Both the position numbers and the translations under genes were made by a program. Below are positions 1 to 12,934 of a DNA stretch of 64,000 nucleotides, piece by piece; within the stretch, counting starts at the first letter, position 1; every line of letters begins with the position of its first letter. Below the pieces are notes generated by a model that worked only from the letters and a program-made list of their open reading frames with translations, was not told the origin of the DNA and made no database searches. Origin of the DNA: Liolophura sinensis (lineage: Eukaryota > Mollusca > Polyplacophora > Chitonida > Chitonidae); contig NC_088301.1 in assembly GCF_032854445.1 (NCBI RefSeq), positions 28,070,402 to 28,134,401 of the forward strand, read 5' to 3'.

Positions 1-3000
1 GTTTCTCACACAGGACAATACCAACACGGGAACATGAGTGGCTGACCAGCGCTCATTCACCATGGCACATAGCTCGGTATTATTCACATTTTCTGAAGAA
101 AAAAAAAAACAGGTAACATGTGGATTATTCCTCAAAACATTTAGGAATCTATTCTTTTCTTCTGACCTATCATCAATGAGCGACCAATTTTTACAATTTC
201 ATATGATGGAAGATAAATCATCTTCATTATAGGGCCTGATAGCTAATATGCAGACAATCTGGGGCTCTGCGGCTAATGCTGCTTAGCTTGTATATTTTGG
301 AGCATAGGCTTCCCTGGCCTACATGTATGTACCTAACATATATACTCACTAGATATTGTTTGTTTATTTATTTATTTATTTAATTGGTGTTTTACGCTGT
401 ACTCAAGAATGTTTCACTTATACAACGGTGGCCAGCACTATGGTGGGTGGAAACCGGACACAGCCTGGGGGAAAACCCATGACCATCCGCAGGTTGGTGG
501 CAGATCTTCCCACATATGGCCAGAGAGGAAGCCAGCATGAGCTGTACTTGAACCCACAGCAACTGCATTGGTGAGAGGCTCCTGGTCGTTACGCTGTGCT
601 AGCGCACTAACCAACCGAGCCACGGAGGCCCCATATTGTTTGTATTTTTCCTTAACTTTACCTGTAACTTTTTGGGTTTCAGCATTGGACTTAAAACCTG
701 TTGGAGTTATTTGTTATGTATTTTCAGATGCACTGCTCTGATCTGACAGTTTATTCCTTAAACTCAGTAACATTATACAAATAAATGGAGCAGTCAAGAT
801 AACGTCCCCTTAAAACAGAATCTGTTCCAAAAGAAGTCTCTCAATACCATAAAGCATTAAATATCACACCTGGAAATGACTCCACTGTTGCATCTACAAC
901 ATAGATAAATGCATCCAGGGTCCGGCAGAGGTCGCGCACAGCCTGTGTTAGCTCATATCCCGCAGCCTCGCTCTGGCCCTCCTCCATCTGATGTAGGTTT
1001 CGTTGAACCAACCTACTGCGCTGCATGCGATTGATGCCTCCGTTTTCTCTCTCCATCCTTGTGGCCGAATACAGCACAGTGAGATCAAACTTCAGGCCAG
1101 ATCTCATCTGAAGCGTCATTCCAGAGCCAACACCTAACAGGAAGAAAAATGACGTACACTATCTGAACTGTCACATGAAAGTTATGCCTTAGGTTCGAGA
1201 CAATGATGAAAAGGAGGCAAAATACCATATAGCCATGCCTCAAAGCAATATGCATTTACTGATATATGTGTACATCTTTACAACAACAGAGTGAACAAAT
1301 ACTTCAAAATGACGTCTCTGTTTTCGGAACGGTAGGGTTACTTGCCTGTATACTTTAACATGGCAGTATTCATTTTGTTGCAAAATTTGATACCTAACCC
1401 AACCATGAATATAACTCAGAAGATAAATCTAAACCAGTTCAACCCGTTTTCTATGTTCTATATTCCACCATAACCACATGTTAAAATTGGTAAATTTGTC
1501 CGAAAGTGTCGATAGCGACATCACATTGCAAAAAAAAAAACAACATTGCTATGTTGTTGCAACATCAATTCTGGAAACATGCATATTAAATTGTTGCAGT
1601 TTTGAAATGTTTCTCTGGCCCGATCAAATATCCAAAGGTTGGGTGATTCTAATTGATACCAGTTCAAGTCAGGCAGGAAGGATACACCAATATCTAGAGG
1701 CTGAATTTCCACCTGATGTAATGACTGAAGATAATTTTAAATAACACAGCTGGCATTCAACAAATTTCACATTCTAAATCACTTACTGATGTACTTTACG
1801 TGTAATTTCCACAATATTTTCCGTAAAATCCTCTACTCTCTAGCTTCTAAAACATATTAGCCTTCATTCACTTTACCCAAATTTTGAACAGTGAAATTGA
1901 TCAATGACAAACATAAATCTCATCTTACCTTCAAACTGTCCTGGAAAGAGTTGTTTGATGTCGAATAAGTTGTTCTTCTCATATAGAATTTTCCTCACTA
2001 TCCCACTGGTGCTAGACTCTAAACCAGGGCCAAACATGGCAATCTTGGGAACTTTTTTGGGAAGGAATGCACGCAGCATGGTGGAGATGTTCATAAAGGC
2101 AAAGTTTTCTTGTCTCATCAACTTTCTCATCTTTGGGCAACATTGTAGATAGCTAAAACACAGAACAGAGAAATGATGTATTTTATTTTAACGCTCAAAC
2201 ACCTCAAACAATATATACCAACAGAAACACTAAAACACCAATCTGACTGTTAGAAATGTTTTATAGTTACCTTGGAAATATTAAGGCATTTATGTTAAGT
2301 AGTTGGTGCGCAGTCTTCTTAAATAAGAAAGACAGTGTAATATTCCAATCCATTTAATAGCCTTTAGCATCAGCAAATGGAACAAATTCTAGAATGTGTT
2401 CTACAACAGAGTTCAGCTGAACTTCAAAACTGTTAATGTTACCAAAAACATAGTAGATCAACAATTTTATATTTACTGTAACTTTATCCATACTCACTTA
2501 TCTGTCATAGCTAAATTAACTCCATTAAAACAGCAGAAAAAGGAGTTCACTCTTTGTAAATTCTTACATTTCCTTATCTGACCAATCAGAATCCACTTCT
2601 CTGTACACTGCTGGGTTGGTCATGTGACCAATCACTGACCACGTGACCATATCTTGCTCTAGTAGATTGTTCCACAGAACACTATCACTGGTTAATGACA
2701 ACCATTCCCTGTTCACCAGTGACAAACGACACAGGTCCTGAGCATCCAGGAAAGAGAAAATGTGTAGCTTTACATACACCTGAAAAAGAAAAAATGAACA
2801 TGTCTATTTCACATTCTAAAATAGAAATGTACCTACCACCTCTGTTAAGATTACATGTCTTGGTACCGCAGGATCACTTAGAAAGGTTCATGATCTCGAA
2901 TGGTCTATTTCACGGTCATTTTGCCCATATCAACAGAAAGTCAATAAGTTTCATAGATTTATCCGTGCTCCACCTATTAATGTCTTGAATATATAGGTTT

Positions 3001-4367
3001 AAGCTTAAAATGTCCTTATACTTACAAACAATGTCTGCATTGTACATATGCGTATTTACATATACAACTTTCAGCTGCTATTTCTGTGGCCCATATTCTC
3101 AACTCCCTTTGGTGGGCTACTTTATCACAATGATCATCAGGATAAACAGTATCGATATAGATAATACATGTAGTTCAGATCTTCAGAAAATGACTTCATG
3201 CATGAGTTTGACAGAAACTTGATGGCGTATATCAACAGCGTCAATGCTGGTTGTAATTGTTTCTTTTACAATTTTACACTGATCCCTTAGAACCACCTGA
3301 CAATCACAAGAATTAAGGAGAATTTTAAAGCTCAGCTTGCTGTCCAGGGTAGAGTGACATCAATTCATTGAAGATACGCGAACTATAGCTTTTCACAATG
3401 AAAAACTGAGAAGGGGCTCACTGACTAACAAAAGGATCATCCTAGACTACAACTGCTGAATTAAGAGGTTGAAAGCCTTTTTAATATTAAAAGTCTTAAT
3501 TTAGATTTTACTTAAATAAAGCTAAAGATATAATGATTATTGTGATATATTATTGTAATTCTGATATCAGGCCAATGATTTAAGAGAATGAATAACTCAG
3601 ATCCTGCCAAAGCTGTTGCAACACAAGAGTTCAAGAAGATTTACCAGGTACCTGCCAAAGGTCAGTAATTTAATCTGGACACTCCTCTGACCAATTTTAT
3701 AAACCCACCAACCATTACACTTAACCAGTAAGTAAAGACATACTAGAGTGACCATAGGTCTTTAAACAACAATCAAAATTAAATGTCACATTATACCAGC
3801 ATAATTTTCTCTTCATTAGCCAAAGTATCCTTTTAAAGAACAGACAATGGGAAAACATGTGCATTCTGTGCTTTACAAAAACATAAATATATATATATAC
3901 ATGTACATCATGATTTTATGAAGATTATAATTCGAACCATTATTGTTTCTATATGTAATTTATTCAGATTTCTTTTGGTAATACTACTTAATACTTACAG
4001 GCAGTGAACTGAAATTTGTTGGTGAGTTTAATCGACGAGGTTGAGCACAGTTTGGTTGAGCATCGACTTGAAAACAGCTGCTGTTGTCCATCGTTTTAGT
4101 GAATTTCTGATGTCTGTTCAAATATTGTTGAACACCACCTGTCACAAATGACATTTCCTCCGCGGAACATCCCAGTTTCGAACACAATTCTGGCGGTAAA
4201 GTCAGTTTTTTTCTGTCAGAAAGCCACGCACACTTATCTCCCTCAAAACGAGCTTCCAACCCGTCATCATATTCACAAATTTCATTTTCCTTCTCCGAAA
4301 CAATCTTTAATATTTCACATGGAGGCGGTGAGAAAACAAGCTGTTCGTAGTTTGGAATCATTGCCAT
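1..4367 (-). CDS. FBXO4: FBXO4, F-box only protein 4 (3' end beyond left edge)
   Basis: Substrate receptor of an SCF (SKP1-CUL1-F-box) ubiquitin ligase. Five exons, in gene order: 4367-3999, 2779-2568, 2152-1929, 1133-870, 92-1 (open). All have GT-AG borders and phases that join (0, 2, 1, 1). The ATG at 4367 has a good context (AAGATGG); an in-frame TTG lies just upstream. Exon 1 is a poorly conserved N-terminal region ending in LP. Exon 2 is the F-box (VYVKLHIFSFLDAQDLCRLS). Exon 3 carries IAMFGPGLE, and exon 4 FDLTVLYSATR and DAFIYVVDAT, which align with the atypical small-GTPase-like C-terminal domain of vertebrate FBXO4. Exon 5 reads VPVLVLSCVRN, matching the human LLVLSC segment. The visible part is 387 codons; I estimate roughly 60 C-terminal residues are missing. 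The long N-terminus differs from vertebrates. Identification rests on remembered homology along the whole chain and is strong. Confidence 0.93.
364..632 (-). mobile_element. SINE family A (tRNA-derived), full length
   Basis: Minus-strand copy of the commonest SINE here: a tRNA-like head with box A (TGGCTCGGTTGGTTAGTGCG type), a body, the 3' motif TATTCTTGAGTACGGCGTAAA-like and an (AATA)n tail. It is flanked by the 11-bp target duplication ATATTGTTTGT at 353-363 and 633-643. It lies in the FBXO4 intron between exons 4 and 5. Confidence 0.9.
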
Positions 4368-4578
4368 CTTCTTTACCAAACATAAACTGTGTGTCGCCGC
4401 TTCGATATTTATCTTCAGATAACCTACACTGAGTCAGTTTTCTTCTTTTTGATGCGCGGAATTGGACGACAGCTCAGACGACACTTGAAAACTTCCAGCG
4501 TGGCCGAGATCCACTGTTTACAATCACCACGCAACATTTGACAGACTGCTACTCCGGTTACCACAACGAGGCTTCGGT
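4368..4578. promoter_or_regulatory. Shared FBXO4/RPL37 bidirectional promoter region
   Basis: Two genes are transcribed away from each other with only about 210 bp between the FBXO4 start codon and the inferred RPL37 start site, so both core promoters must lie here. No TATA box is visible near the inferred RPL37 start. An ETS-like core (ACTTCC, minus-strand GGAAGT) is present near 4489. The FBXO4 start site cannot be placed. Confidence 0.6.
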
Positions 4579-4604
4579 CTTTTCCCCATCTTGCTGGATT
4601 TACA
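4579..4604 (+). promoter_or_regulatory. RPL37 polypyrimidine (TCT/5' TOP) initiator and 5' UTR
   Basis: The sequence CTTTTCCCC begins about 26 nt before the RPL37 ATG. Animal ribosomal protein mRNAs start at a C inside such a pyrimidine tract, which is also the translational TOP element. The start at 4579 is inferred, giving the very short 5' UTR usual for this gene class. Confidence 0.6.
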
Positions 4605-7307
4605 ATGGTGAGGGCGGAGGTGTCATAGATAAAAATCGACCAACATCTCCTCGTATTTTGAAATTTGAATAAATTTTGTTTCTGAGAGTGAAATCAATCA
4701 ATGTAAATATGTCCAGTGACGTTTTGGATAGAATGATTGCACGGATGTTCAATACACCCTTTTTACAAAGTGTCTCAGCATGCAACGTTGATACGTACGA
4801 GTGCAAAAAACAACAACATGGGTGTTGTAAAGATTAAGGTGCTGTTTTGGTCATGTGGTTGAAGATATGACGCTACTTGCGTGGAAAAGCTGCTTTTCAC
4901 AATGAACAACTGAATGAGTGGATCATAGTTGCGGAATGTATTTCTGAAATCGATCAACACGAAGTGTCAGAGTTACGGAGTATAACTGCTTTTAATGTGT
5001 TGGATCAGCAGTAAGCTACATTTACCGCATCTTCACACGCTCAGTAAATCTTCCCAAGCGTAAGTCGATGTCAACCGAGTGATCCCCACAATTAACTAAC
5101 TTGTTTTGAGTCTCGCCGAACTAAAAACAATCCATGACAACGGCACAATCACAAACTAAATACATTTTCAGACTCTACACACACTGTGTACTGAATCAGA
5201 ATGGGATAAGGACGGATCGGAAGCTAGAGACCACATTAATACTCACCTGATCTACTTAGTAACTAATGGTGTGGGTGAAGAAAAACGGTCCTCCCAAGGT
5301 TATTGCATAGGAAATTCCCTATTTTTGAATTGTTGACAGCAATCTTGTATCCGTTGGATTTTTAGCATTTTCAGCTTTCCGGATAGCCTGAGTATTTCTG
5401 CAGAGCTTTCGTAATGTTATTTTTGTACAACTAGGACTTACTGGTTGCCAGCGAAGTGGCTGAAAGTGACGTTTGCTCCAATGCTTTGACATTGCGTGAT
5501 TTTGTTCTTGATTTTGTTTTGATTTTGGAATGGAATGAATGTCAAAGATAATCCCCTTTTATACTGCCAAACTTAATTTGACTGCACACAAAATATGGTG
5601 TCCATCATTCTAAACCATAGGCTTCAAATCAGTTGGTTTTTACAAATTCACGTCTCCGCGGTCACATGGCTTGCTGTCTGTCAAAACATAGTGACATCGC
5701 TAAAGGTCAACTACGCATGCGTGGGAGGAACAACCCAATTTATTGGTCATGATGTCAACATGGTATGTGAGACTTAAGTCACAACTGTGAATTTTCTTGG
5801 ATTTACTGGTCGTAAAGGCTACAGAAATTGGAAAGAATTGGCAGAGGAGCAGAGAATGTCTTTGTGAACATAGTTAATTGGAGTTTTGCTAGTGTAATGC
5901 TTGTATTGTTTTATGTTACATGGATTTTTGTTGCGGAGAGTTTCTCCATGCGGAACTGTTCTTAAATACCAATATTTTAACCTGGAAAAGTACTCGGCTG
6001 TGATCTATGCCTAACCCCATATTAAAAGATCACAGCCTAGATCCGTGGCAGTTTTCCAAGTAGACTTACCCCACAAAGTGAATCATAAATTTTGAATGTA
6101 AAGTATACAAAATCGGATTTAAACACTAAAGACAGACGGCTTACAGCCACAGTGGGTGTAGTGTTTGAAAATATATTTATTTTGTGAATTTCTGTGGTTG
6201 TCATGCATCGCAGAGATGGCGGTTCGGCGAGACTCCAACAAGTTAGTTAAATTTTGGGACCACTCGGTTGACATAGATTTACGCTAGGGAAGTTTTAATG
6301 CGCGTGTGAAGATGCAGTAAGTGTTCCATAATGTCAATCCGACACGTTAGAAGCAGTTTCTCTCCACAAATCTCCAAACACTTTGTGTTGCTCGATTTAA
6401 GAGTTTTGTTTCACAACTTGTATTCTGGGGTGGCACTGTGGACCTGACTCCCTATACATTTTAAAAAATCACAATGTCTTTTTTTTTTTAAAAAAAAAAA
6501 ATGAAAGTTTTTATTATGTCAAAATATGCCTCTTGATTTAAGTGTACAATGGTCTGTGATGCACTACATTATATATAGGCGGATATCATCCTTTAACAGG
6601 TTCATCTACATATGATATATACTGTATACCCGCGTAAATAACTTTTTGTGTGAATGTGTCTATGCATGAGGGACTCGGGGAAGATTGGTTTTGTAACTAC
6701 TTGATCTCCCTCCAGCAATAAAGTATTATTTTGATGATTTTGAAGTTTTTATTTTTAACTCAAAATTAAGCCAGACATTTTTTTTGTGAAATCCACCCTG
6801 TGAATATTTGCCCTGAAAGAAAGTAGTGTTGGTGTCATATTTATCAATTATTTACCTGAATATTAACAATTATTCATATGTAAAATGTCACATTACACGG
6901 TCCGAGCAAATGACGTAATCTTTTCACTTATAATCAGCTGTCAAGTATTTCTATATAGTTCAGTTGCTTCTCAAGGCATATGAATTCCATCCTTTGCAAT
7001 TCAAATTTATTTTACTCATATAATCACAAGCATTTGCTTATCTCACATAATTCTGTTTCAATATAAGCTGATTATATGATCTGATCACACGCAGTTAGTA
7101 TGCCATTGTGAATGTAGAACCAGACAACTGAACACGATCCTTGAGCAATGCTCTGGACATCGTGCTCCAGTTTTAAACATACGGTTTCAGCGCATGCAAA
7201 CTTAGCATTTTGTTACTTCTCTGCTGTCAAACCACAACCATCAAAAACATCTCTAAAATCACTTGGGTCCTCATTTAAATCCTCCCTAAAAGTCGATCGT
7301 TGACCAA

Positions 7308-7341
<34 letters not shown>

Positions 7342-10300
7342 AGAAAAACGTGGTGTAAAAAAAAAAGTCCTGCAACCAGGTATAATGGGTTCTGCTTTCA
7401 GCCATTTTACAAAACAAACTGATGGCGCCCCCTGGTGAGCTTTGGGAACCCTAATTATGGTGGGACTGGCCATTGATGACAGACTGAAAGGCAATGGCCT
7501 TTAAATATAGCATGCAAGTGTGGCCAGTTTTGGCACTGAGGAAAACCGTCACTCCTATTTTTCATCAGTGCATAGAAAAAAATTAAATCAACAAATAACT
7601 TCCAGCCATTATCGCAGCGAATGCTGTGCATAGCGACTTGCTATATTGGACTAGCAGTTATGTTGAGGAATGTACATGGGATTTATCGTGTCCGTGTTCA
7701 GGGAGGAAATTATCAGACTTGGCAGGCTCACATGATTCTTTAGGGAAGAGTTGCCATCTGTGACAGCTTCAGTCTTCTGTAGCAAGTAACCATGGGGCCT
7801 ACCTTACGGCTGTCGCTTAGTCATCAAAATGGTGAAAATAAGGAATAATGTTGAAGTTATCTGATGGCAGGTTTGATGACCGTTTGACCTTGACCTCAGT
7901 GCTACAGATAAGTGTTGTGCAGAATTAAATGCGCTGAAATATTAAATGATACACTTCTAAATTTAGAACAGAGTGTACTGTATTTGCCGAAGATTGGTGT
8001 GTATGCCGCAGTTCCTGAAAGGTATGGCATACGTACCTGAACGTAGATCTCCACGGTCGAGACTGGGAAAGATGAGATTGAGATAAAATGGTGTTAGGTG
8101 CTTCTGCCGGGTCCTCGATTGCAGACAGAATAACTGATAGGCACTCTGTGGGTGGAGAAGACCAACTAATTGTACTGGAAGACAGTACATGTAGTTCTTT
8201 ACATGTAGTTGCATGAAAAATGAAATTAGAAGAAGAGCAGTAGACCCTTTTCATAGGCCTTGGGCTCTAATTTGAGAAATGTATAATTTGATTTCTTGCT
8301 AGGGGTCTGGCTGTCTGCTGCGTAATTAAAACATGTTGCCATGCAAGAAACCTATTCAGTAATTAATGGGCCTCCGTGGCTCAGCCGGTTTAGCGCTCTA
8401 GCGCAGCGTAATGACCCAGGAGTCTGTCACCAATGCGGTTGCTGTGAATTCAAGTCCAGCTCATGCTGGCTTCCTCTTCATCCATATATGGGAAGGTCTG
8501 TCAGCAACCTGTGGATTGGTCGTGGGTTTCCCCCGGGCTGTGCCCGGTTTCTACCCACCATTAAGCTGGGCCGCCGTCGTATAAGTGAAATATTCTTGAG
8601 TACAGCGTAAAACACCAATCAAATAAATAAATAAATATTCACTAAATAAAAACACTGTTTTGTTGACAGACCAAGGGTACATCCAGCTTTGGTAAGAGGA
8701 ACAAGAAGACCCACAGCCACTGTCGGCGGTGTGGGCGCCGTTCCTATCACATCCAGAAGAAAGTCTGCGCATCATGCGGTTACCCAAGCCCCAGGCTGAG
8801 GCATTGTAAGTATGTTTTCGAAGCTTCGCTTCAGATTGGTTGTACGGGATCAATTCTGGCCCTAGACCAGGAATTTGTAGATTACCCTGCTCTCGTTCGT
8901 AGAGCAATTGGCGGTCCTCAAGGGAAGGTTTGGGCATTTGTTGAAAAACTTGTTCCCATCAGTAGGGGGTGCAAGTCTGTTCGTGGCACGTCAGTAACTT
9001 GCCTCACCATCGGTGCATTGTGCACTCAAACAGCTCTGCAAAACAGTGTAAGTATGTAAGTGCTATTATGTAAGTGAACTATTCTTGAGCACTTGTAAAA
9101 CCGCAATCAGATCAGTCGAGTGAATCGGAGTGGTTGTACGGCCCTATACTATCAGGAATAATGTACACATGGGCTGAAAGTCTTCCATGTGGTTTGAAAT
9201 TTACATGCAGATTTTCCTTTATGATTTGAAAAAAAAAATGTATTTTTATCAAGGAATAAACATACTAAGGTTCTTAGTATTTAATGTACAAATGAAGTTT
9301 ACTTTCTGTCAGTGAAACTCCCTCACTTACAGAATGTTATGACTTGTATCCCCAGGTCCCTTGTCATATTGCAACCACAGTATTGGCTCATGCGTATATT
9401 TGAGCTTGTGACTCCTGAAATGGGAGTCCCCTGTATGTGCTTGTACTATCCACAGAACACACTCAAGACTGCTTGCTTTCCTGTTCATACCGAGTCCACA
9501 GCATTTTGTCTGACTCTAATTGTAACAAAAATGTTGATGTGTACCCTGCCTAGACTCAGGGGCAAGCATCCGGTCAGGAATTGGCTCATTACATACAAAT
9601 CAAACTCCTCATTACATACAATCAAAACTCCTCATTATATACAATCGAATTCCTCATTACACATAATCAAACTCCTCATTACATGCCATCAAACTTCTCA
9701 TTACATACATTCAAGCTCCTCATTACAAGCAATCAAACTTCAACATTAATGCACAGAGGTATATTTTTATGCTGCCTCCAACATCATCTGAGTATTGGCA
9801 TCACCGAAATAGTCTCCCTTGCTCATGAAAAGGTGTATTCTGGGATTTGTAATTCCTTCCTAATGATGGCTAATAAGAGGATAAAAGTTTGGTTTGAGTC
9901 TCTGTACGGAGAGCAGTATTGATTAGGGGTGGGATGAAAATGATCCCAACTTCAAGGGAAGAGGTAAGCAAGCAGGTTATCTCTGGCCAGTAGTGAAAGC
10001 ACAGAGTGAAGCTAAAGAGACAAGTAAGGTCTAGCTAAATGCCTGAATCCGGCTCTAGCTCTTGCTGCATCTTTAAGTTGAGAGGATTATCAGGTAACTG
10101 TCAGGTTCCAGTCGATTGCTCCAGGCGCTCAGGGTTTTCCTCTAAATAAAAAGTTGACCAGTGGCGCATAATTGAAAAATTCTTGAGTATGCCATTACAG
10201 CAATCAAACTAAGTGAATTCTAAATCTATCTCCTGAAGGATTTATTGTAAATTAATTCATTGTTAGCTTGCTGTTGTTTGTAATGGCAGATAACTGGAGT

Positions 10301-11406
10301 ATCAAGGCCAAAAGAAGGAAGACCACTGGTACAGGAAGAATGCGACATCTCAAAATTGTCTTCAGGAAATTCCGGTAAGATTGAGAAAATGAAATGTACA
10401 CATACAAGTCCCCTGGACACTTCGGTTTCCTCCACCCATTATACTGACCACCTTTGTATGAACGAAAATTCTGTAGTACGATGTAACTAAAAGATTAAGA
10501 TCAAATAAATTCTTGTGGGAAAAGTCTGGGAGGAGGCCTAGGTTAAGCTGTTGACAGGAGGCTGGGTCTTACATATTAGGTTCTTGGTTAGAATCTGTTT
10601 GCTGCTGACATCAGCATATTGGTAAGTTTGAGGTTTACTTAACAGTTTTTTTAAACTATTCTCCACCAGGGTCTTTGTCCAATTCTAGAATAACAAAGCA
10701 GTCGCCTCTAAGAAAGTTTTAATGCATTAATCTTGTTAACTCTAATGCAAACCCTGAAGGCAGAATATTTTTTTAATCCTTTGAGATGGTGTTAATGTGA
10801 ACCAGGGCCACGATCTTTGTTACGTCCAAAAATGATTGTGGCGAAATGTCTACAATGTTGCAGTGTATTTCTACTTTAACACGGCTCTGTTTTTATGGTG
10901 ACGACGTAATGAGCTGGGAAATGAACATTGATGTCAATAAAATTGCGTCAAGGAGCTGGTCCTACTGTTGGGCAGTTAACAGGTTCCAATTACGCCCTCT
11001 TGTCCAAATCACGTTGTAATGGTTCAAAAATTTACTTTTTAGGTAAATTATGATGTTACATTTTCTTTCATTGCTGTAATATTAGAATGATAACAGTAGC
11101 TTAGTGCACACTTAGACAATTTTGAAACAAACCTCTATGGTTTACATTCAATACATGATTTCTGTATAAAGAGATTAAATCCCTTGCATCATGACTTCAC
11201 TTTGCAACATTGCAGGACATTATTTTATTATTATTTTTTTGATTTAGATGTTTGATGTTTAGGATCAGGGTGAACCTTTTCAAGATTACAGGATTTCAAC
11301 ATTGTATTCCTTTTTGTGCTGTAGGAATGGATTCCGGGAAGGCACAGTCGCCAAACCACGAAAGAGGGTAGCAGCTGCACCCAGTGCTACAGTGGCCACG
11401 AAATAA
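4605..11406 (+). CDS. RPL37: RPL37, 60S ribosomal protein eL37
   Basis: Structural protein of the large cytosolic ribosomal subunit. Exons: 4605-4607 (the ATG alone), 8670-8805, 10290-10374, 11325-11406; all introns are GT-AG and the phases agree. The product is 101 aa against 97 in human. It begins [19 protein letters not shown] and carries the zinc site C19-x2-C22 and C34-x2-C37, then the invariant [13 protein letters not shown] and [12 protein letters not shown]. An AATAAA at 11402-11407 overlaps the TAA stop, so if used the 3' UTR is only a few tens of bases. Intron 1 is 4062 bp, long for a ribosomal protein gene, and holds a long-inverted-repeat element, an (AAT)n tract and a SINE. Introns 2 and 3 hold a 22-bp array and degenerate SINE tails. 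I saw no convincing C/D snoRNA in the introns. Identification is certain. Confidence 0.97.
4925..6430. mobile_element. Element with long (about 300 bp) imperfect inverted repeats
   Basis: The stretch at about 4925-5215 is repeated in reverse complement at about 6125-6430. Matching blocks include GCATCTTCACACGC, ATGTCAACCGAGTG and GAGTCTCGCCGAAC on the left, with their complements on the right. The interior of about 0.9 kb has no convincing coding region. This is a MITE or foldback-type non-autonomous DNA element in RPL37 intron 1. Ends are approximate, and no clear target duplication was found. Confidence 0.75.
7309..7340. repeat. (AAT)n microsatellite
   Basis: About ten perfect AAT units in RPL37 intron 1. 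Confidence 0.95.
8368..8635 (+). mobile_element. SINE family A, full length
   Basis: Starts GGGCCTCCGTGGCTCAG (box A region), has the box B-like GAATTCAAGTCCAGC and ends in AATAAATAAATAAAT. It sits immediately upstream of the RPL37 intron 1 acceptor (8668-8669). Flanks show only an imperfect duplication. Confidence 0.9.
9050..9120 (+). mobile_element. Degenerate SINE family A 3' end
   Basis: Only the tail motif (TATTCTTGAGCACTTGTAAA) survives, well diverged. Old remnant in RPL37 intron 2. Confidence 0.4.
9586..9750. repeat. 22-bp tandem array
   Basis: About seven imperfect copies of a unit like CTCATTACATACAATCAAAC in RPL37 intron 2. The open frames across it are a by-product. Confidence 0.85.
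10124..10215 (+). mobile_element. Degenerate SINE family A 3' end
   Basis: Diverged tail (ATTCTTGAGTATGCCATTAC, then a CAATCAAAC-like end) just before RPL37 exon 3. The tRNA-like head is absent. Confidence 0.45.
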
Positions 11407-11407
11407 A
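11402..11407 (+). terminator. RPL37 poly(A) signal overlapping the stop codon
   Basis: AATAAA overlaps the TAA stop codon of RPL37. No other canonical signal lies in the next 100 bases, so it is the likely cleavage signal. Confidence 0.6.
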
Positions 11408-11779
11408 ATCCCTTACTGTACACCATGCTCATACGTTTACGAACTAGACTCTGGGTGTTATAAAAGACTTGATATTGTTTCGTTTTAAACATCCAGAACC
11501 TGTGTATGGTGCCCAAATCCAGTTGAAAAAAAAAAGTGAAAAATCTCAAAAATGCTTTTTATTGTGTTTCTTGTTCTTGTTTTTACCTATGGCAGGGTTG
11601 CCTTGTTAGTAGGGTGGACGTCTGGGATCTTTTGGATCGGTTATCTTTTAGCATGGAAAGCCACAACAACTAGCATTTCACCAAAGAAGTGGCGTTTTTT
11701 CAATGCCTGATTCCTAAAGCCGCATTCACACTGTGAGATTAGTTGAAGTCAGTTTGTTGAACGAAAAGAAGACAGTTTC

Positions 11780-12640
11780 ATACCTGGTTTCCACAATGCC
11801 TCTGCCTGGTTTCCACAATGCCTCTGCCTGGTTTCTACGATGGTGACAACATGCCTGTGTCTGGTTATAACATGGCTGTACCTGGCTATAACATGCTGTA
11901 CCTGGTGACAACAGGCGTGTACCTGGCTATAACATGTTGTACCTGGTGACGACAGGCGTGTACCTGGTTAGAACATGCCTGTACCTGGTGACAACATGCT
12001 TGTACCTGGTTAGAACATGGCTGTCCGTGGTTAGAACATGCCTGTACCATGCTATAACATGGCTATCTGGTTTTAACATGGCTGTACCTGGATACAACAT
12101 GGCGGTATCTGGTTATAACATGCCTGTACATTGCTGTAACATGGCTGTCCATGGTAACCCAGTCACAACATACTTGTGTCAGTTTCTGACATGGCTCTAG
12201 TCGGTTATAACATGGCTGTGTCTGGTTATAACATGCCTGTACCTGGTTATAACATGGCTGTATCTGGTTACAACATGCTTTTACCTGTTGGCAGCATAGC
12301 TATACCTGACTAGCACATGCCTATACTTCTACCACATGCCAGTAACTGGTTAGAACATGGCTGTACATGGTTCAGACATGGCTGTACCTGGCTAAACTTG
12401 GTTACTACATGGTTGAACCTGGTTACTACATGGCTGAACCTGATTACTATATGCTGTATCTGGTTCATACAACATGGTGGAACCTGATGGCAACGTGGTT
12501 GTACCACATACCTGTACCTGATTTCGACATGGCTATACCAGTAACAACATCACAACATGGCTGTACCTGAACACCACGCGGCTGTACCTGGTTTTGACAT
12601 GGCTGTATCCAGTTTCGACAGGTCTCGGCCTGTTATCAAC
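11780..12640. repeat. 21-bp minisatellite array
   Basis: About 40 degenerate copies of a unit near CTGGTTATAACATGCCTGTAC, beginning about 375 bp downstream of RPL37. Short open frames in both strands come from the unit length being divisible by three. Confidence 0.85.
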
Positions 12641-12709
12641 ATGGCCCTCGTTTTCACAGGGCTCTATCTGCTTTCCCTCTGGTTTCCATTTTAAGGGAAA
12701 TCACAGTAT

Positions 12710-12780
12710 ATTCTGGCCTGCTTTCAGTGTGTTCTGGCCTGCTTTCAGTGTGTTCTGGCCTGTTTTCGGTGTGTTGCAGT
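12710..12780. repeat. Second 21-bp tandem repeat, about three copies
   Basis: Three near-identical copies of a unit like TTCTGGCCTGCTTTCAGTGTG, different in sequence from the larger array beside it. Confidence 0.85.
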
Positions 12781-12934
12781 CACTGTAGTGGATCAAATTT
12801 ATGAATGTTGTAGCAAGTGGTGTCATCTTGCAGAGAACATAGCCATGGACAATCTGTAGGGAGGTCATTTTCAGTGGTACAGCCTTCTGATAATCACATT
12901 CCTTGACACTCAGAGGAGATATCCCATTCTGCAA

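Noticed and set aside
8368-8440. tRNA gene
   Set aside because: Box A and box B-like sequences belong to the tRNA-derived SINE head; no cloverleaf with a proper acceptor stem.
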